A stretch of DNA of 7,400 nucleotides, taken from contig MFAZ01000040.1 in assembly GCA_001776335.1 (NCBI GenBank), positions 17,859 through 25,258 on the forward strand. The letters are read 5' to 3'. Every line of letters starts with the position of its first letter. The first letter of the stretch is position 1. Below the pieces are notes generated by a model, which was not told the origin of the DNA, did not search any database, and worked only from the letters and a program-made list of their open reading frames with translations. The DNA comes from Candidatus Curtissbacteria bacterium RIFCSPHIGHO2_01_FULL_41_11 (lineage in GTDB: Bacteria > Patescibacteriota > Microgenomatia > Curtissbacterales > GWA2-41-24). The position numbers and the translations under genes are program-made. This document shows, in pieces, positions 6,013 to 7,400 of this stretch.

Positions 6013-6294
6013 ATGCGCGATATGCAGACGCGAGTTTTAGATTATCGTATTATTATCGAACCGGAAAAACAGGGTAAAAAGACTGTCTATAATGCCTATT
6101 GCCCCACTTTAGGTGTTGCTGACTGGGGAAACTCTGTCGAGGCAGTTTTAAAAAGTATTAAAGACGGGATTGAGCTTGCTATTGAAAGTTTAGTCGAAGA
6201 TGGTAAAGAAGTGCCGGTTGATAATCTCAAAAAAGGTATTGTGACTACAGCGCAGGTCAAAGCTCCGGCCGGTGCGAAGCTTACTTTTGCATGA
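6013..6294 (+). CDS. hicB: HicB-family antitoxin
   Basis: HicB antitoxins bind and neutralise the HicA mRNA interferase. The 93-residue protein has the HicB partial RNase-H-like fold signature: YRIIIEPEKQ, YNAYCPTLGVADWG, then SVEAVLKSIKDGIELAIESLVEDGKEVP, with a final strand (VKAPAGAKLTFA). There is no C-terminal helix-turn-helix or ribbon-helix-helix domain, so any autoregulation would need another DNA-binding surface. The gene order is antitoxin first. Its TGA stop overlaps the hicA start (ATGA), which implies translational coupling. ATG 6013 gives the longest form, but it begins directly after the TAAAAT -10 box. ATG 6022 (MQTRVLDY) may be the true start of a nearly leaderless transcript. 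The pair is flanked by perfect 64-bp direct repeats. Confidence 0.87.
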   Translation: MRDMQTRVLDYRIIIEPEKQGKKTVYNAYCPTLGVADWGNSVEAVLKSIKDGIELAIESLVEDGKEVPVDNLKKGIVTTAQVKAPAGAKLTFA

Positions 6295-6512
6295 GCAAGC
6301 TGCCTCGCAACGTAAAGGCAAAACAGCTAATAAAATTTCTCATAAAGCTTGGATTTGAACAGACTAAGGGAAGAGGAAGTCATGTTAGAATGGTTCACAC
6401 TGATGGCAGATGGACGCAAGTCGCGGTTCATCCCGGGCCAATCCCTGTTGGAACTTTAAGGAAAATAATTAATCAGGTCGAGTTGACGGAAGAGGAATTA
6501 AAAGATTTGTAA
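6291..6512 (+). CDS. hicA: HicA-family mRNA interferase toxin
   Basis: HicA toxins are small double-stranded-RNA-binding-fold ribonucleases that cut mRNA and slow growth when HicB is lost. This 73-residue protein shows the family pattern: LPRNVKAKQLIKFLIKLGF, then KGRGSHVRM with the catalytic histidine H31, the strands WTQVAVHPG, and the closing helix VGTLRKIINQVELTEEEL. The key residues are present, so an active toxin is plausible. It starts inside the hicB stop codon (four-base overlap), consistent with one transcript. Its TAA stop at 6510-6512 is immediately followed, in the same frame, by tail repeat copy C. Readthrough would add a hydrophobic DUF5989-like C-terminus, which is unusual for HicA. 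Confidence 0.9.
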   Translation: MSKLPRNVKAKQLIKFLIKLGFEQTKGRGSHVRMVHTDGRWTQVAVHPGPIPVGTLRKIINQVELTEEELKDL

Positions 6513-6584
6513 ATTTTTGCCCAGGCAACAGGTGTTGCACCGTTTATTCGCAGAAAAGCTTTGCTTATTTACACACTGTTTTGA
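6513..6584 (+). repeat. tail repeat copy C, fragment of a DUF5989 3' end with a 21-bp insert
   Basis: This copy directly follows the hicA stop, in frame with it. It encodes IFAQATGVAPFI, the inserted RRKALLI, then YTLF and a TGA stop. The block 6519-6582 is identical to 5932-5995 in copy B, whereas the sequences on either side differ. Copies B and C are therefore perfect direct repeats around hicBA, 587 bases apart. Confidence 0.92.
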
Positions 6585-6589
6585 GGATA

Positions 6590-6769
6590 TTATTTGTTAA
6601 AATCTATGGTAGTCTGTTTCCCGTTGTTTAGCCCTGTAATTCTCACCTGCTCGTCGTTAGTTTCCATAATGGCTTGTTCTAACAAGATAGAATTTATTGT
6701 TCCATCGGTCAATACGTTTGTTACTCGAAATGTTTCTACCCGCTGGAGATTGTGATCCTGCTTCTCGTC
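6590..6769 (-). pseudogene. possible decayed minus-strand gene fragment
   Basis: The minus strand reads 59 codons without a stop, bounded upstream by two consecutive TGA codons. The translation looks protein-like, for example RVTNVLTDGTINSILLEQAI and ETNDEQVRITGLNNGKQTT, and ends DFNK. The only ATG lies within the last 24 codons, so no full gene can start here. I recognise no family. It could be the 3' remnant of an inactivated gene, or a chance ORF. Confidence 0.22.
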
Positions 6770-6803
6770 TCATCAGACGAATTGTAAACTACGGTTATCT
6801 TGC

Positions 6804-6833
6804 TTGCAAATTCAATGAATAAAATTACATAAT
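6804..6833 (+). promoter_or_regulatory. candidate promoter of the YfhO-like gene
   Basis: TTGCAA (6804-6809) and CATAAT (6828-6833) are spaced by 18 bases. They would start transcription near 6840, a few bases before ATG 6844, so the leader would be very short or absent. A purine-rich GGCGAG at 6836-6841 lies too close to the ATG to be a normal ribosome binding site. Confidence 0.35.
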
Positions 6834-6843
6834 TTGGCGAGTA

Positions 6844-7400
6844 ATGTTAAAGATTCTTGGTTTATTTTCAGTTCTTTCGCTTCTTATTTTCTCTCCGATA
6901 TTTCTGGGCAAGGTAAATTTAAATGGGAATTTGTTAGTGTCTTTTTATGCACCATACGGGCAAAACTTGCCATATAAAAATACGGGTTGGGACGCACTGC
7001 GGATTTATTTTCCGTTTTACAAAGTAACTTTAGATTCTTTGCGCAATTTTCAAGTTCCGCTTTGGAATCCATATGCTTTTTCCGGCCATCCACATCTTGC
7101 CGATTTTCAAAGTGCAGGGCTATACCCTTTGAATATTTTTGGACTTTTTTTGTCACAAATTGAATTTTGGCATCTGTTAAGAATAACGCCATCAATTATG
7201 GGAAGCTTCTTCATGTTTTTGTATCTTTCGAATTTGAGATTCTATCGTTCTGCTTCGCTGAACTCCAGAATGACAAGCATTTCTGCGATTTTCGGCGCAC
7301 TAATTTTTGGATTTTCGCCTTTTATTCTGACCTGGGGGGAGGAGGTTGTGATGTCTGTGCATTCAATTGTCTGGCTGCCTTTGATTTTGTGGGCGATAGA
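6844..7400 (+). CDS. YfhO-family multi-spanning membrane protein, 3'-truncated by the window edge
   Basis: The reading frame from ATG 6844 stays open for 185 codons to the window end. It begins with a hydrophobic helix (about 3-21). A long outer loop follows with the hallmark PFYKVTLDSLRNFQVPLWNPY, then FSGHPHLADFQSAGLYPLNIF (about 58-99). Further helices are at about 96-106, 112-130, 147-163 and 174-185. The PLWNPYxFxGxP and QxAxxYPLN patterns are typical of YfhO proteins, large GT-C-like membrane proteins of about 700-900 residues. In Gram-positives YfhO relatives are linked to glycosylation of lipoteichoic acid. A role in lipid-linked sugar transfer to surface polymers would suit the carbamoyltransferase module, but that is inference. 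Residues 132-145 look like a dispersed repeat inserted in frame into a loop between helices. Confidence 0.85.
   Translation, partial: MLKILGLFSVLSLLIFSPIFLGKVNLNGNLLVSFYAPYGQNLPYKNTGWDALRIYFPFYKVTLDSLRNFQVPLWNPYAFSGHPHLADFQSAGLYPLNIFGLFLSQIEFWHLLRITPSIMGSFFMFLYLSNLRFYRSASLNSRMTSISAIFGALIFGFSPFILTWGEEVVMSVHSIVWLPLILWAI
7237..7275. repeat. probable dispersed repeat element inside the YfhO-like gene
   Basis: A 39-bp segment encodes RFYRSASLNSRMT in the YfhO-like gene. Its DNA, with the GCTTCGCTGAACTCCAGAAT core and a TGACA end, resembles a class of short elements scattered through many bacterial genomes (often seen as stray SLRMT-like peptides). It sits in the short loop between two membrane helices and keeps the frame. 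There is only one copy in this window, so this rests on resemblance. Confidence 0.4.

Larger units (their letters stand above)
6585..6843. other. 259-base gap without a convincing gene
   Basis: The stretch opens with TGTTAAAAT (6595-6603), the same extended -10 as before hicB, and a 49-codon + strand ORF at 6606-6755 that looks unlike protein. The minus strand is open over 6590-6769. A perfect inverted repeat, TCGTCT-CATC-AGACGA, lies at 6765-6780 with no T run. The right end holds a candidate promoter for the YfhO-like gene. It may be the remains of a third ORF-plus-tail cassette. Confidence 0.5.

Noticed and set aside
6606..6755. 49-codon + strand ORF after the third -10 element
   Set aside because: Its composition is rich in C, S and V with no recognisable pattern, and the opposite strand reads more like protein. 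Starting two bases after the -10 box would also require a transcript that begins after its ATG.
6765..6780. TCGTCT-CATC-AGACGA hairpin as a terminator on either strand
   Set aside because: It is a perfect 6-bp stem, but no T run follows on either strand.
6755..6785. Minus-strand CTGATGA followed by GAGAAG as a hammerhead ribozyme core
   Set aside because: The second core element should be GAAA after a proper stem II, and stems I and III are not visible. The CTGATGA comes from a short inverted repeat.
6590..6843. UGA recoding, to extend the minus-strand frame upstream through its TGA codons
   Set aside because: TGA acts as a normal stop in hicB and in the SxtJ-like gene, and no clear gene in the window has an internal TGA.
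6884..7195. 103-codon minus-strand ORF
   Set aside because: It is a shadow of the YfhO-like gene, whose + strand frame carries strong family motifs.

Overview
The window looks like a piece of a small-genome Patescibacteria (CPR) chromosome, most likely in or near Microgenomates. That placement is inference. It rests on a Patescibacteria-like gene mix (dnaG-rpoD, a NodU/TobZ-type carbamoyltransferase beside small SxtJ-like and DUF5989 membrane proteins, a YfhO-type membrane protein, a hicBA pair), few clear Shine-Dalgarno sites, and short tandem repeats in gene gaps. TGA is used as a stop, so the recoded UGA of Gracilibacteria/Absconditabacteria does not apply. All supported genes are on the + strand.

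Region 1 (1-2931) is the information-processing block. DnaG primase lacks about 24 N-terminal residues at the window edge and overlaps the rpoD primary sigma factor gene by 23 bases, as in the dnaG-rpoD part of the macromolecular synthesis operon. Region 2 (2993-5692) is a surface-glycan-type module: a small three-helix membrane protein, an SxtJ-like small membrane protein, a 595-residue O-carbamoyltransferase read from GTG, and a 59-residue DUF5989 membrane protein. Its gene gaps consist largely of short tandem repeats of 7 or 9 bp that run into stop or start codons.

Region 3 (5645-6584) is the most unusual part. The last 15 codons of the DUF5989 gene recur twice downstream, as two copies that share a perfect 64-bp block. 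Each copy follows directly, and in the same reading frame, the TAA stop of another gene: first a 69-codon ORF of unknown function, then hicA of a hicBA toxin-antitoxin pair. Each carries the same 21-bp in-frame insertion, and every base difference from the parent tail is synonymous. Each tail is followed closely by a -10-like element and a new ORF start. The result resembles an array of ORF-plus-tail cassettes.

Region 4 (6585-7400) holds about 260 bases without a convincing gene (a possible decayed minus-strand ORF and a candidate promoter), then the start of a YfhO/GT-C-type membrane protein that runs off the window. Both dnaG and the YfhO-like gene carry in-frame insertions that look like repeat DNA absorbed into coding sequence.
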